From assembly GCF_029227915.1 (NCBI RefSeq), contig NC_079888.1, positions 16,842,001 through 16,906,000 of the forward strand: 64,000 nt of DNA, written 5' to 3'. Each line of letters begins with the position of its first letter. The first letter of the stretch is position 1. Position numbers and translations under genes: made by a program. A model generated the notes under the pieces. The model did not search any database. It had not been told where the DNA came from and was given only the letters and a program-made list of their open reading frames with translations. This DNA comes from Hydractinia symbiolongicarpus. Lineage: Eukaryota; Cnidaria; Hydrozoa; Anthoathecata; Hydractiniidae. Of this stretch, positions 23,196-30,788 are shown one piece after another.

Positions 23196-24383
23196 TTATC
23201 TAAACAAATACCATATGAAATAACCTGTTGTCATAACAATCACAAGAGCGACCTTCTCATCTTCGTGTGTAGGAGGAGTATCTTTGTGGTAAGGTGCAGT
23301 AATGTGTTTATCTGTAGTAATGTGTTTATCTGTAGTATCCACGTGGTGTACGGTGATGTGTTTATCAGGATGATCGGGTGTTACAGGCTTCTTTTTAGTT
23401 ATCTTATGTGATTCGGTAACATTGACCTTTCGATTGATACCAATGGTAAGATCTTCACCCGATATCAAAATCTTGTTGTTGTAACCTACCACCCCTGTCT
23501 TAATTCTGAGATTCATGTCACTAGGTAACATATAAATACCTTGTCCAACCGAATAATCAACCTTACTTGAAGCGTAGTTTAACGTATCCTGATAACGTTT
23601 AATGTCGTCCTGAATATCAACCCTACGGTTAACAATGTCTTCAAGGTTATTCATAAAAACTCTTTGGGCGGTCAGAGCACTTGAATCATTACCAAGGATG
23701 GAGGAGCGTGCCGAGGCCTGAGAACTAAGAACAAGATAGGCATAGGCCCTAACACTGCTTGAGATCTTCACAAGGCCAGTTTTTGTAAATCCATCGGATT
23801 TTTCCACAATCCACCGCGTCATGGAGTCGTTGGTGAAATAACTCAACCCGGGAGTTGGATAGTCTTTACGTCTTTTTTGATATGAAGTGAAAAAGTACTG
23901 ACCTCTGTATTTCATGGGGTTGGAATCAACATCATACTCACCACAGATTTTTAGAAATTCCTCATTTGAATAGGGATTGTCATATTGATTAAAACTATCT
24001 TCAAAGGGTAGAGGTGTTTGCAGACGCTTAATGATTCGTCTAATGTGATAATACACATGAAAACGATATATCGACCTGACCATAGATCTACCATCCTTCA
24101 GGTGTTTGGAACTTACCCCACAGGCACTTGAAGCACACCAAGTGGCGAAATTTAGCTGGGTTTGCCATAGTCTAAAAGGTTGATCATTCCAAATTCTCAT
24201 ACGTTGCGCGTTATGACTAAGTTCATAATTGGTAAAAATATTAGGAAAGGAAGCGGGGAAAGAGCCACTTTCAGACACAATAATGGCCTGTTTGTACAGA
24301 TCCCTAGCGCCCAATATTTGAAGATCCCGCCCTCCATTTGGCTTATATGCCGCATTCGGATTATATCTGAAAATATCATCCAT
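23196..24383 (-). CDS. Conserved Polinton protein with C-terminal membrane anchor (395 aa)
   Basis: Function unknown. The N-terminal 300 residues look globular, with aromatic-rich motifs such as WNDQPFRLWQ (about 65-74) followed by FATWC and a Cys pair near 83 and 88. Residues 330-365 are a low-complexity His/Thr/Asp linker with DKHIT repeats, and the last about 18 residues form a hydrophobic segment ending in LFR, giving a tail-anchored layout. I associate the WC-x(4)-CGVS-x2-HL pattern with a protein widespread in invertebrate Polintons but know no established role. It is divergent from the candidate minor capsid gene across a 38-bp shared promoter, so it is probably expressed with structural genes. 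A virion surface or membrane-associated protein is a reasonable inference. Confidence 0.75.
   Translation of the reverse strand: MDDIFRYNPNAAYKPNGGRDLQILGARDLYKQAIIVSESGSFPASFPNIFTNYELSHNAQRMRIWNDQPFRLWQTQLNFATWCASSACGVSSKHLKDGRSMVRSIYRFHVYYHIRRIIKRLQTPLPFEDSFNQYDNPYSNEEFLKICGEYDVDSNPMKYRGQYFFTSYQKRRKDYPTPGLSYFTNDSMTRWIVEKSDGFTKTGLVKISSSVRAYAYLVLSSQASARSSILGNDSSALTAQRVFMNNLEDIVNRRVDIQDDIKRYQDTLNYASSKVDYSVGQGIYMLPSDMNLRIKTGVVGYNNKILISGEDLTIGINRKVNVTESHKITKKKPVTPDHPDKHITVHHVDTTDKHITTDKHITAPYHKDTPPTHEDEKVALVIVMTTGYFIWYLFR
23296..23338 (-). repeat. 18-bp tandem repeat encoding DKHIT linker
   Basis: Two adjacent copies of a unit containing aatgtgtttatctgtagt, with a degenerate third near 23355. 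They lengthen the hydrophilic linker before the membrane anchor of the 395-aa protein. Confidence 0.6.
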
Positions 24384-24421
24384 TCTTTGATTTAAATATA
24401 TTCACAATCTCTAATATAATA
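24384..24421. promoter_or_regulatory. Divergent promoter between the 395-aa and 187-aa genes
   Basis: Only 38 bp separate the two start codons. It contains TTTAAATATATT and, immediately before the plus-strand ATG, ctaatataata. The same ctaatataata string precedes the ATG at 30279 in the other short divergent gap. Confidence 0.5.
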
Positions 24422-24985
24422 ATGTATATCACAATAAAGGACGTAAATAGCGAGAAGAAAATCTATTTGTATCAACCGATAGACAACTCACATGGTACAA
24501 AGGAGGTTGCGATCGTGGAGACGTTTTCAGATAATGTCACATATGTAGCTACAGCTCCAATAGATATACCCTTGGCCGATGGAGTTACCACGGTTAGGTT
24601 ACAACAGGGTCAGCACTACACGGGTAGGGAGTTGAATTCAATCGTGAGAGGTGATGTAAAATCAACACAACTAGCTAGAAACTCTAAGTTGAGTAAAATA
24701 TTCAATATGGAGGGTGTAACGGAACTACATTTTAATCTTAATGAATTGGATAACTCGTTAAATCTTAAAGATGGTGAATATAGCAACAACCTGATGACAT
24801 ATCATATATCCGAGTATGGTGGTGATTTTACATATATTGACCCGAAAAATCCGCAATATAAGAAACTAAAGAAAGGTTTACTTCAATCACTTACCATGAG
24901 AGTCACAGGTCAGGATGGTAAGGTGTTATGGGGTGGTATGAAGACAACAGTTACCATTCACATAAGAGATACGGCGTACAGATGA
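24422..24985 (+). CDS. Candidate minor capsid (penton) protein (187 aa)
   Basis: Beta-rich protein with no membrane segment, about the size of a single jelly-roll domain. It alternates short hydrophobic strands with polar turns throughout and ends in a strand of the form TVTIHIRD. The gene lies directly before the major capsid protein and ATPase on the same strand, the position where Polintons carry their minor capsid protein. There is no diagnostic motif, so the assignment rests on size, strand content and gene order. It shares a 38-bp divergent promoter with the 395-aa gene; the next gene starts 55 bp downstream with no hairpin between, suggesting one transcript with the capsid gene. Confidence 0.55.
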   Translation: MYITIKDVNSEKKIYLYQPIDNSHGTKEVAIVETFSDNVTYVATAPIDIPLADGVTTVRLQQGQHYTGRELNSIVRGDVKSTQLARNSKLSKIFNMEGVTELHFNLNELDNSLNLKDGEYSNNLMTYHISEYGGDFTYIDPKNPQYKKLKKGLLQSLTMRVTGQDGKVLWGGMKTTVTIHIRDTAYR

Positions 24986-25040
24986 TACCGTAGCATTAAC
25001 CGAATTAAAGTAAAATAAAATAAAAGTAATATGGAATAGC

Positions 25041-26360
25041 ATGGAATACGGGAAAAAGTTAAACCCAGAGCGTTCACTTAGGATCGCACATGGCGTAAAA
25101 GGAACGCATCAAAAAGTAATTGTCACTCACAACCCAAGTGAGATTGATCAGAACCAGTTACTCCTGATTAGGTTCCCTAATTTAGGTAACGATGATGTCA
25201 TTGTTCCTGGTACTTCGAAAATAAGTTTCGACGTTGAACTCGAGTCAAAAGTCGACACGAAGAGAACATTGGTCTCTAACATAGGGAGGGCAATTGTTAA
25301 AAAGCTAGCTATCAAGTTCGAGGGTACCGAGATTCTGAGCATTGATGACTTTGATCTTTTCGGGTGCTACAGAGATTTATGGCTAACCAAGTCCGAAAAA
25401 AGAAATGCAATAAGACAAGGTATCATCTTTGATGAAGGGTGTACAGAAAACTGTATGAAACTGAGAGTTGGAGCCGCGGATAAAGGCGCATCAGAGGTAG
25501 CGGACAAAGCTATTTATGATGCATACAAAAACAAGTTCACCATACCACTAGATTTTGAAATGTTAGATAGCACGATCCCATATTATCAGGCTGGATTAGG
25601 TAATAGGCTGTGTTATGAGATAACATTCAACAATTATGACAGGGTAGTATTATCAACACCAACCAAACCTTCCGGTGCCACATCGGCACCCGCGCCGGAT
25701 GCTAAATACAAAATCTCCAACATATCTCTCGAATATGAGATTGTGACACAACCCACACTCGCCAGATTCATTTCAAATGAATACCAAAACATGGCCGTAC
25801 TCTATGACAGATTTCTGAGACATAGACAAATTAGGGTGGATAAGTCGGACACAACGTGGAATTGGTCATTCAATACACCGTGCAAGTCCCTGCAGGGTAT
25901 ATTGGTTCTGTTTGAGGAAGAGAAAGCTTACAAACGAGATACCGGTAGGTTCTACAATCCTAAGATCAAAAAGGTATCCGCCATAGTTGAGGGTAAGCCT
26001 AACCAACTTTTCGCTCAGGGGATGCAACCGTTTGAGCATTATGGTGAAATATGCAAGTATTTCGCAGAGGGCAAGCAAAAGGACAGCAACGCCGGTGAAA
26101 TACAGAAACATCTGCAACTACATGATGTGAAGGTCGCGGACTACCTAACCACGAAATATGCTCTATGGCTGGATTTCAGAACCATAGATGAAAACTCACT
26201 GCATGGGACCGGCCGACGGATTGAAAATGCGAGCGAGGGGATCACACTTCAAGTTGAAAAGACGGCCGAAACCGCGGGATCCTTAAACGCCTACATATAT
26301 CTAATCATGGATGCTCAATTAAATATTCAAAACGGTGAAATTATGGATGTACTATATTAA
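25041..26360 (+). CDS. Major capsid protein, double jelly-roll type (439 aa)
   Basis: Forms the icosahedral shell of the predicted Polinton virion. Recognised from family signatures: CKSLQGIL at 281-288, FYNPKI at 304-309 followed by an NQLFAQGM segment, LHGTGR at 387-392 and a C-terminal MDAQLNI strand. The length fits a two-barrel capsid protein. A short Ala/Pro-rich loop near residues 213-223 is a likely surface insertion. The ORF is intact. The ATPase start codon lies one base after its stop, so capsid and packaging genes are tightly coupled. The start is supported by an upstream ATG at 25031 being closed at once by a stop, leaving 25041 as the first usable one. Confidence 0.9.
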   Translation: MEYGKKLNPERSLRIAHGVKGTHQKVIVTHNPSEIDQNQLLLIRFPNLGNDDVIVPGTSKISFDVELESKVDTKRTLVSNIGRAIVKKLAIKFEGTEILSIDDFDLFGCYRDLWLTKSEKRNAIRQGIIFDEGCTENCMKLRVGAADKGASEVADKAIYDAYKNKFTIPLDFEMLDSTIPYYQAGLGNRLCYEITFNNYDRVVLSTPTKPSGATSAPAPDAKYKISNISLEYEIVTQPTLARFISNEYQNMAVLYDRFLRHRQIRVDKSDTTWNWSFNTPCKSLQGILVLFEEEKAYKRDTGRFYNPKIKKVSAIVEGKPNQLFAQGMQPFEHYGEICKYFAEGKQKDSNAGEIQKHLQLHDVKVADYLTTKYALWLDFRTIDENSLHGTGRRIENASEGITLQVEKTAETAGSLNAYIYLIMDAQLNIQNGEIMDVLY

Positions 26361-26361
26361 G

Positions 26362-26958
26362 ATGGACTACATGAAAGATCCTCACACGGCACTATTCGTC
26401 GGTCCAACGGGCTGTGGAAAATCCAAACGCGTAGTAACACTGCTGGAGAGTGAATACTTTGATCACTTCGATTTCATTGTGATTATATGTCCAACATTAA
26501 GATGGAACAAGACATATATGGGGAGTAACTGGTTCTGGAGGGATAGATATGTGATTCTAATTGAGCCCAGAGGTATGTTGTATGAATGGATTCAAAAGAT
26601 GACGGATTTCTGTGCCGGATACAAAACATTATTCCTGATCGACGATATAATCGCAGATGAGAAACTGGACAAAAAGAGGCAACCGCTTCTGGAGCTGGCC
26701 ATCAGCGGTCGGCATCGAAACCACACCATGTGGCTACTCACACAATCATACACCGCGATACCGAAGAACTTACGAAGGCAGGCAAAAATGTTATATGTGT
26801 GGTATCCGAAGGACAGACATGATCTCGCAACCATCCATGAAGAGAATGATGTCATTGAATCATCGGAGATCCAGAAGGTTAAGGAAAGGCTGAAAGATGG
26901 AAAATATACACATTTAGTCATGAGGATGGAACATCCAAGAACTCACGTGATTTGCTAG
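26362..26958 (+). CDS. A32/FtsK-like genome-packaging ATPase (198 aa)
   Basis: Predicted to pump element DNA into the capsid using ATP. Walker A GPTGCGKS is at residues 14-21, Walker B LFLIDD at 90-95, and a Gln sensor in LLTQSY at 128. The Arg-rich stretch SGRHRNH just before it fits the arginine-finger region of HerA/FtsK packaging ATPases. At about 200 aa it is the short form usual in Polintons and virophages. The start was chosen one base after the capsid stop; a 9-residue upstream extension would overlap the capsid gene. A perfect hairpin 12 bp after the stop marks the end of this transcription unit. Confidence 0.9.
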   Translation: MDYMKDPHTALFVGPTGCGKSKRVVTLLESEYFDHFDFIVIICPTLRWNKTYMGSNWFWRDRYVILIEPRGMLYEWIQKMTDFCAGYKTLFLIDDIIADEKLDKKRQPLLELAISGRHRNHTMWLLTQSYTAIPKNLRRQAKMLYVWYPKDRHDLATIHEENDVIESSEIQKVKERLKDGKYTHLVMRMEHPRTHVIC

Positions 26959-26970
26959 AATGGACATTTT

Positions 26971-26995
26971 TTTGTTACAAGAGTCTTGTAACAAA
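26971..26995. terminator. Gene-end hairpin after the ATPase gene
   Basis: Perfect 12-bp stem TTTGTTACAAGA/TCTTGTAACAAA around a single G, preceded by a T run. It begins 12 bp after the ATPase stop codon and shares the TTTGTTAC core with the hairpins at 32919 and 33717. Confidence 0.65.
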
Positions 26996-27038
26996 TCTAT
27001 AGGAAAACTACAGCATAGTACTGTAGTACTGTAGTACC

Positions 27039-27653
27039 ATGATAGAATATATAAATTTCATATTACTGGTGATAGCTGTAGTGCTATTGCTGGTATTGGT
27101 TAGTTTTTGCCTTTTTTGTATTAAAAAATACCTATCGCTATTGAAAATGGCTGAAAACGCAATTGGCAACATAATTTTTATCGATGAACAGGATGCCCGG
27201 GATGATGGGAAGAGACAAAAATTGCTCGAGTGTGTGCTGACCGGAAATAGTAAGTTATATCTTGGTAAGATGTATACGGAGGCGGAGATCCAGAAGCTCA
27301 AGAATGATGAGGTGGATAAACTGTTCACCATATACGAGGCTAAACTATCCGGTCAAATGGTAAAGTCTTTGGGACAGTCAATAATCCACATGTACTCCAT
27401 GGGCGCCTGTACAGCTCTCGGTATAAAAAATCAAAAAGCTCTGAGTGATGACCTGGAGAATGATCCATTCCTAAACTCGGCACTCCAAAGGTTCACATGT
27501 GATCTATATTATAAGTTCGGATCACTACTATCACCAATCAGTGTAGGTTTAATAACAGGTAGGCATTATATCGCGGGAAAAAATTTAAACAATATCGATA
27601 CGGATACTAAAGATGTCGGATACTCCAGTTCAGGTGACAACGAAGAACCCTAA
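27039..27653 (+). CDS. Conserved Polinton membrane protein (204 aa)
   Basis: Residues about 5-28 form one strong transmembrane segment, followed by a basic stop-transfer (KKYLS) and a soluble domain of about 170 residues. The core has a helix-rich region with SGQMVKSLGQSII (near 103) and a later FTCDLYYKFG motif (about 152-161), which I recognise as conserved in invertebrate Polintons. No enzymatic residues are evident. Its last 41 bp overlap the start of the next gene in another frame, a compact viral-style arrangement. Upstream, the repeated element tagtactgtagtactgtagta lies directly before the ATG. An internal-membrane or virion-assembly role is possible but unproven. Confidence 0.75.
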   Translation: MIEYINFILLVIAVVLLLVLVSFCLFCIKKYLSLLKMAENAIGNIIFIDEQDARDDGKRQKLLECVLTGNSKLYLGKMYTEAEIQKLKNDEVDKLFTIYEAKLSGQMVKSLGQSIIHMYSMGACTALGIKNQKALSDDLENDPFLNSALQRFTCDLYYKFGSLLSPISVGLITGRHYIAGKNLNNIDTDTKDVGYSSSGDNEEP

Positions 27654-28032
27654 AAAGGTTGAGGCCGGTAAGAGGCTGGCTGAATTCAATCGTAAAAATA
27701 GGGAAGAATATAAAAGATTGCTCATGGCACAGACGGAGGTACAGTCGGCACCTCAGACACAAACCCGGCCGGCACCTCAGACACACTCGGCACCTCAGAC
27801 ACAGTTGGAGGATCCTAAGGATATTGTCATCGAGGATTCCGTGACAGATGGCCCCAAACACGGCGGAGTGAACTACACAATAATGGGTGGTGGTGGGGTG
27901 ATAGTACTTGTCTTAATTGGTGCTTATTTCGTCTATAAAAATAAGGACAAAAATATTAAGGTGAAGGGTAGCCCACCAAGTAACTCAGGTAATAAAAAAA
28001 CTATGAGAATAAGTAAGCTTGAAATGGAATAA
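27613..28032 (+). CDS. Single-pass membrane protein with Pro/Gln/Thr repeats (139 aa)
   Basis: It begins inside the end of the 204-aa gene. The N-terminus is basic (KNPKKVEAGKRLAEFNRK), followed by a linker with three APQT-type repeats at about 46-66, then a glycine-led transmembrane segment at about 92-108 and a short basic tail. The KNPKKVEAGKRLAE start is a pattern I associate with small Polinton membrane proteins. There is no enzymatic motif. The gene lies in a run of small plus-strand genes ending at the hairpin at 28925, so it is probably co-expressed with the other membrane proteins. Confidence 0.75.
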   Translation: MSDTPVQVTTKNPKKVEAGKRLAEFNRKNREEYKRLLMAQTEVQSAPQTQTRPAPQTHSAPQTQLEDPKDIVIEDSVTDGPKHGGVNYTIMGGGGVIVLVLIGAYFVYKNKDKNIKVKGSPPSNSGNKKTMRISKLEME

Positions 28033-28076
28033 AGGGATAATATCGCGATACTATAATCTTGAAGTAAATATAAGAC

Positions 28077-28304
28077 ATGGATAAGAAAAGTATAGTCAAC
28101 GATATTTATAAAGCATCGGTCGTATGCGTTTTCGCTGTAGGCTATTCAATGCTCGGGAAAAAGGTATTAAAAATGACACCACCCTCAATTCAGAAGTTTG
28201 ACCTGGAAGATACCGCAAAGCTTGTAGCCATAGTCGCCGCAAGTGAAATGACAAGAGAATATCTAGTTAAGCAAAAAATTATACCTGAAACTATAAATAT
28301 ATAA
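28077..28304 (+). CDS. Small conserved Polinton protein (75 aa)
   Basis: An amphipathic N-terminal segment (about 13-25) is followed by MTPPSIQKFDLEDTAKL (33-49) and a C-terminal KQKIIPETI. This layout is repeated in many invertebrate Polintons and is the reason for calling it real despite its size. A weak hydrophobic stretch may associate with membrane. The stop codon overlaps the start of the next small gene by one base (TAATG). Function unknown. Confidence 0.72.
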   Translation: MDKKSIVNDIYKASVVCVFAVGYSMLGKKVLKMTPPSIQKFDLEDTAKLVAIVAASEMTREYLVKQKIIPETINI

Positions 28305-28447
28305 TGTTGCGAATACTGGAATGGTTGGTCTGGGTTTTATATCGACGTAAGAAAGTTGAGAGTATTTTACCCAAGGTGGAATACACGGATATCGAGGTCA
28401 TAGACGACTCTGATGTCATAGACTCCGAAGCTATCGTATTAAAATAA
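28304..28447 (+). CDS. Very small protein with hydrophobic N-terminus and acidic tail (47 aa)
   Basis: Starts at an ATG that shares its A with the preceding TAA and ends 34 bp before the next gene. The translation begins with a Trp-rich hydrophobic helix (LEWLVWVLY), then RRKK, then an Ile/Asp/Glu-rich tail, like a short single-pass or membrane-peripheral peptide. Evidence that it is real: start-stop coupling, exact fit between two genes on the same strand, and contrasting charge domains. No family is recognised, and an ORF this short could be chance. Confidence 0.5.
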   Translation: MLRILEWLVWVLYRRKKVESILPKVEYTDIEVIDDSDVIDSEAIVLK

Positions 28448-28481
28448 CGCCACTAAAATATACTACTACAGTATATGAAAC

Positions 28482-28907
28482 ATGGCTTCAATTGCAATGA
28501 TGTTGGGAGGTGCCTTCGCGAACGCTTTGGCTTTCACCGGATCAAGCTACCTCTTTTCAAGTTTATCAAAGGATAGGATAGATAAGGAACGGAAGCGGCA
28601 TGATCTAGCCATAGAACAACTGCAGAAGGCTCAGGTTATATGGCAACGTAAAAGACAAGAGAGGGTTGACTTTATCAATAAGCAGCTCAGACTTGAGAAG
28701 AAGGCCGAGGGTAAATTTACGGAGCTGGATGACGCGATGCGGGAATATAAAAAAGTATTTGGAGGATCAACTCTCACAGATATTCCGCGCGAACCCGTAT
28801 TGAGCGACTTTTATACACCCAGCAATGGTCAGCATGAACGGGAATTGGCATTTATCGCGCTAAGCATGATCGGTGTCGGAGGCGCCGTGTGGTATTTCGA
28901 AAAATAG
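28482..28907 (+). CDS. Conserved Polinton membrane and coiled-coil protein (141 aa)
   Basis: An N-terminal hydrophobic segment (about 2-27, glycine and alanine rich) is followed by a long charged helix (30-90) with heptad-like spacing, an acidic linker, and a second hydrophobic segment near the C-terminus (about 121-139) ending in EK. I recognise the opening MASIAMMLGG and the following RHDLAIEQLQ helix as typical of this conserved Polinton protein; its function is unknown. It closes the plus-strand cluster and converges on the 424-aa gene, with a shared hairpin between them. Confidence 0.78.
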   Translation: MASIAMMLGGAFANALAFTGSSYLFSSLSKDRIDKERKRHDLAIEQLQKAQVIWQRKRQERVDFINKQLRLEKKAEGKFTELDDAMREYKKVFGGSTLTDIPREPVLSDFYTPSNGQHERELAFIALSMIGVGGAVWYFEK

Positions 28908-28924
28908 TACCATGCCGCGGGTAT

Positions 28925-28949
28925 TATGTTACATGTGTCATGTAACATA
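28925..28949. terminator. Gene-end hairpin between convergent genes
   Basis: Perfect 11-bp stem TATGTTACATG/CATGTAACATA with a 3-nt loop, 17 bp after the plus-strand stop and 14 bp before the minus-strand stop. Being symmetrical, it could serve both transcripts. It has the GTTAC core of the other gene-end hairpins. Confidence 0.65.
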
Positions 28950-28963
28950 TATTCCAGATTCCA

Positions 28964-30238
28964 CTAACGCTTTGTTACCATGTAGGTGTATATCAGACCT
29001 CCGATTCCGACTATCAAAGCCCACAGGTTTTGACTCAACCAACCGACGACCTCCTTTGCTCTATTTAGGATCCACGATACGATTGATCCAATTATACCGG
29101 GCAGTGATGCGGCTGCGGCACCGGCTAATCTACCCAGGAGAGATCCTAGTGCGCTCAGCTTGTTCTTTATCCATTCCCTCGCACCACCCTCGGTTTTTTC
29201 ATGATTTTTTGTATTACCGGTGGATGACCCCCCACCTCCGGGCGTCAAAGTTTCAACTAGAAGGCCGATAACCATCCCGAATGCCGTTAGTACACTGACA
29301 ACGGTGATACCCTGCTCACGGAATAGCGTTCGTATCTTTTCACCCAATGTAGTTTCTTTGTCAAGTACCTTGGCGATTGTCTCCCTGATGCATTTTATTT
29401 GACTGTTAAGTTTACCTTTGAGAATATCGATAATCTCTTGCCGGCCTTTCAACTCATTTTGCAAACCTTTCAACCTTTCTTTCGCTTCATTTTGTTGTTC
29501 CTCGGTCATATTTGGTGTGTTTTCCATCTCTTCCAACTTGTTTTTTTCTCTGTCAATATGCTGTTCGAGCTGAACCTTTTTTGCAACTTCATCCTGAAGA
29601 CTTCCTCTTATGTTTCTCAATGATCTATCCAATCCTAGCAATTCACGCATAGGATATTCAAATAGATCACCGGTCTGGGTTGCTTCATGGTCTACAGATT
29701 GTTTGACCAATGAAATTAAATCTTCCGTACTGTTTACCACATCCCCGGATATAGCTTCTAATTCTACATCACTTGCTGTTGTTATTTTAGATGACGAGGG
29801 TAATTCTTCTTGTATTTTGTTTAGCTTAGCAGCTTGTCGGGCTGTAATCTTACCTTTTGGTATGTCAAAGCCTAAATCACGCAGCCTTCTCTTGCCTAAT
29901 ATATCTGATATAGTACCGGTGGCCCTTAGTCTTCTATTGTTTGTCAAAGGTTCGTTTTTATCTCTGTAGTATAATTCACCATCCTTAATTTCAAAAAGGT
30001 CTGTATGTAGCACCTCAGGTTTTGACAGGGATCCTTCAGATAATCTATCATACAACACATCAACCATTTCCCGCAAAACTCTGGTACGTTGAGTGGAGCC
30101 TCCTCCGAATGATGTCTCCTCATCAGGTGTGTGTATCTGCACACGCGTGCGCTCCCTCGGTACCATAGGTGTGGAGTCATCGGTACCCTCGTCGGGTTGG
30201 TCGTGGTCACCAAACGGATCAATATCAATGTCCGCCAT
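28964..30238 (-). CDS. Conserved Polinton multi-domain membrane protein (424 aa)
   Basis: Start chosen at 30238 (MADIDIDPFGD): the frame stays open upstream, but that extension would cover the start of the divergent gene at 30279. Domains in order: acidic N-terminus; a middle region with an RRLRDLGFD motif; a long coiled coil at about 200-290; a hydrophobic segment near 312-332 just after IRTLFREQG; a Gly/Ser linker; then an Ala/Leu/Gly-rich C-terminal region (about 355-424) with two hydrophobic stretches, including WILNRAKEVVGWLSQNLWAL. This C-terminal block is highly conserved in invertebrate Polintons in my recollection. The amphipathic, glycine-rich tail suggests membrane insertion or a virion fusion/penetration role, but this is inference. 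Confidence 0.78.
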   Translation of the reverse strand: MADIDIDPFGDHDQPDEGTDDSTPMVPRERTRVQIHTPDEETSFGGGSTQRTRVLREMVDVLYDRLSEGSLSKPEVLHTDLFEIKDGELYYRDKNEPLTNNRRLRATGTISDILGKRRLRDLGFDIPKGKITARQAAKLNKIQEELPSSSKITTASDVELEAISGDVVNSTEDLISLVKQSVDHEATQTGDLFEYPMRELLGLDRSLRNIRGSLQDEVAKKVQLEQHIDREKNKLEEMENTPNMTEEQQNEAKERLKGLQNELKGRQEIIDILKGKLNSQIKCIRETIAKVLDKETTLGEKIRTLFREQGITVVSVLTAFGMVIGLLVETLTPGGGGSSTGNTKNHEKTEGGAREWIKNKLSALGSLLGRLAGAAAASLPGIIGSIVSWILNRAKEVVGWLSQNLWALIVGIGGLIYTYMVTKR

Positions 30239-30278
30239 TATTTTATTTAAAGGATAGTTTTTTCCTAATATAATATAA
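30239..30278. promoter_or_regulatory. Divergent promoter between the 424-aa and 161-aa genes
   Basis: A 40-bp AT-rich gap containing TTTATTTAAAGG and cctaatataatataa directly before the plus-strand ATG. It parallels the gap at 24384-24421 in size, TTTAAA content and the ctaatataata string. Confidence 0.5.
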
Positions 30279-30764
30279 ATGGCAGAGAGTTCTAGTACCA
30301 GAGAAGAAGCGTTTAAAACAGATATATCCAATTCCCAACTTGATGAGCTGGTGAAATTACGAGGCAAGTTCCAAGACAGGATACACGAACACGGGGGATC
30401 TCTGATCATATGGTCGATTCTGGAGGGATTATCCGGAACCGCAGCAATTACCGGCTCGATAGCGACCGCGGTGACCATTATTAGAAATTTGGGCGGTGCC
30501 CATGGAAATTACATGCGGAATTCGGGTATGTGTCTATTGGGCTCGGCTTCCTATGCGGTTACCACCAAATATGTTAGGACATATCGGGAGAAACTTAGCA
30601 AATTAAGAGCCGCATATCGCGTTGCACAAAATGCCATCGATGTGTTCGATAAAACGCTACTCTGGCACACTCGGATCTGTAGAGCCGATTTTGAGAATTT
30701 GTGTGATACGTATCATAGAACTCTCAAGGATCTGGATAAACTGGATATAGGTTATTTAGAGTAA
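30279..30764 (+). CDS. Conserved Polinton helical membrane protein, first paralogue (161 aa)
   Basis: The N-terminal part has an SQLDELVKLRGKFQ helix (about 19-32), then a glycine/alanine-rich hydrophobic hairpin (about 43-95) and a C-terminal helical domain. It aligns by layout with the next gene: both have NSQL-EL-KLR-KF, then hydrophobic region, then YR-KL-K, then AI-VF. No catalytic motif. The pair looks like a tandem duplication that has diverged strongly. Function unknown; the glycine-rich hydrophobic hairpin suggests membrane insertion. Confidence 0.72.
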   Translation: MAESSSTREEAFKTDISNSQLDELVKLRGKFQDRIHEHGGSLIIWSILEGLSGTAAITGSIATAVTIIRNLGGAHGNYMRNSGMCLLGSASYAVTTKYVRTYREKLSKLRAAYRVAQNAIDVFDKTLLWHTRICRADFENLCDTYHRTLKDLDKLDIGYLE

Positions 30765-30788
30765 AGTTTTTTTCTTTGTAGTAACCAA

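Noticed and set aside
26335-26361. Upstream ATG for the packaging ATPase
   Set aside because: It would overlap the capsid gene by 26 bp and add nine residues before the family's usual start; the ATG one base after the capsid stop is more likely.
30239-30478. 80-residue N-terminal extension of the 424-aa protein
   Set aside because: The frame is open by chance across the start of the divergent 161-aa gene. The MADIDID start sits next to the divergent promoter and fits gene spacing.
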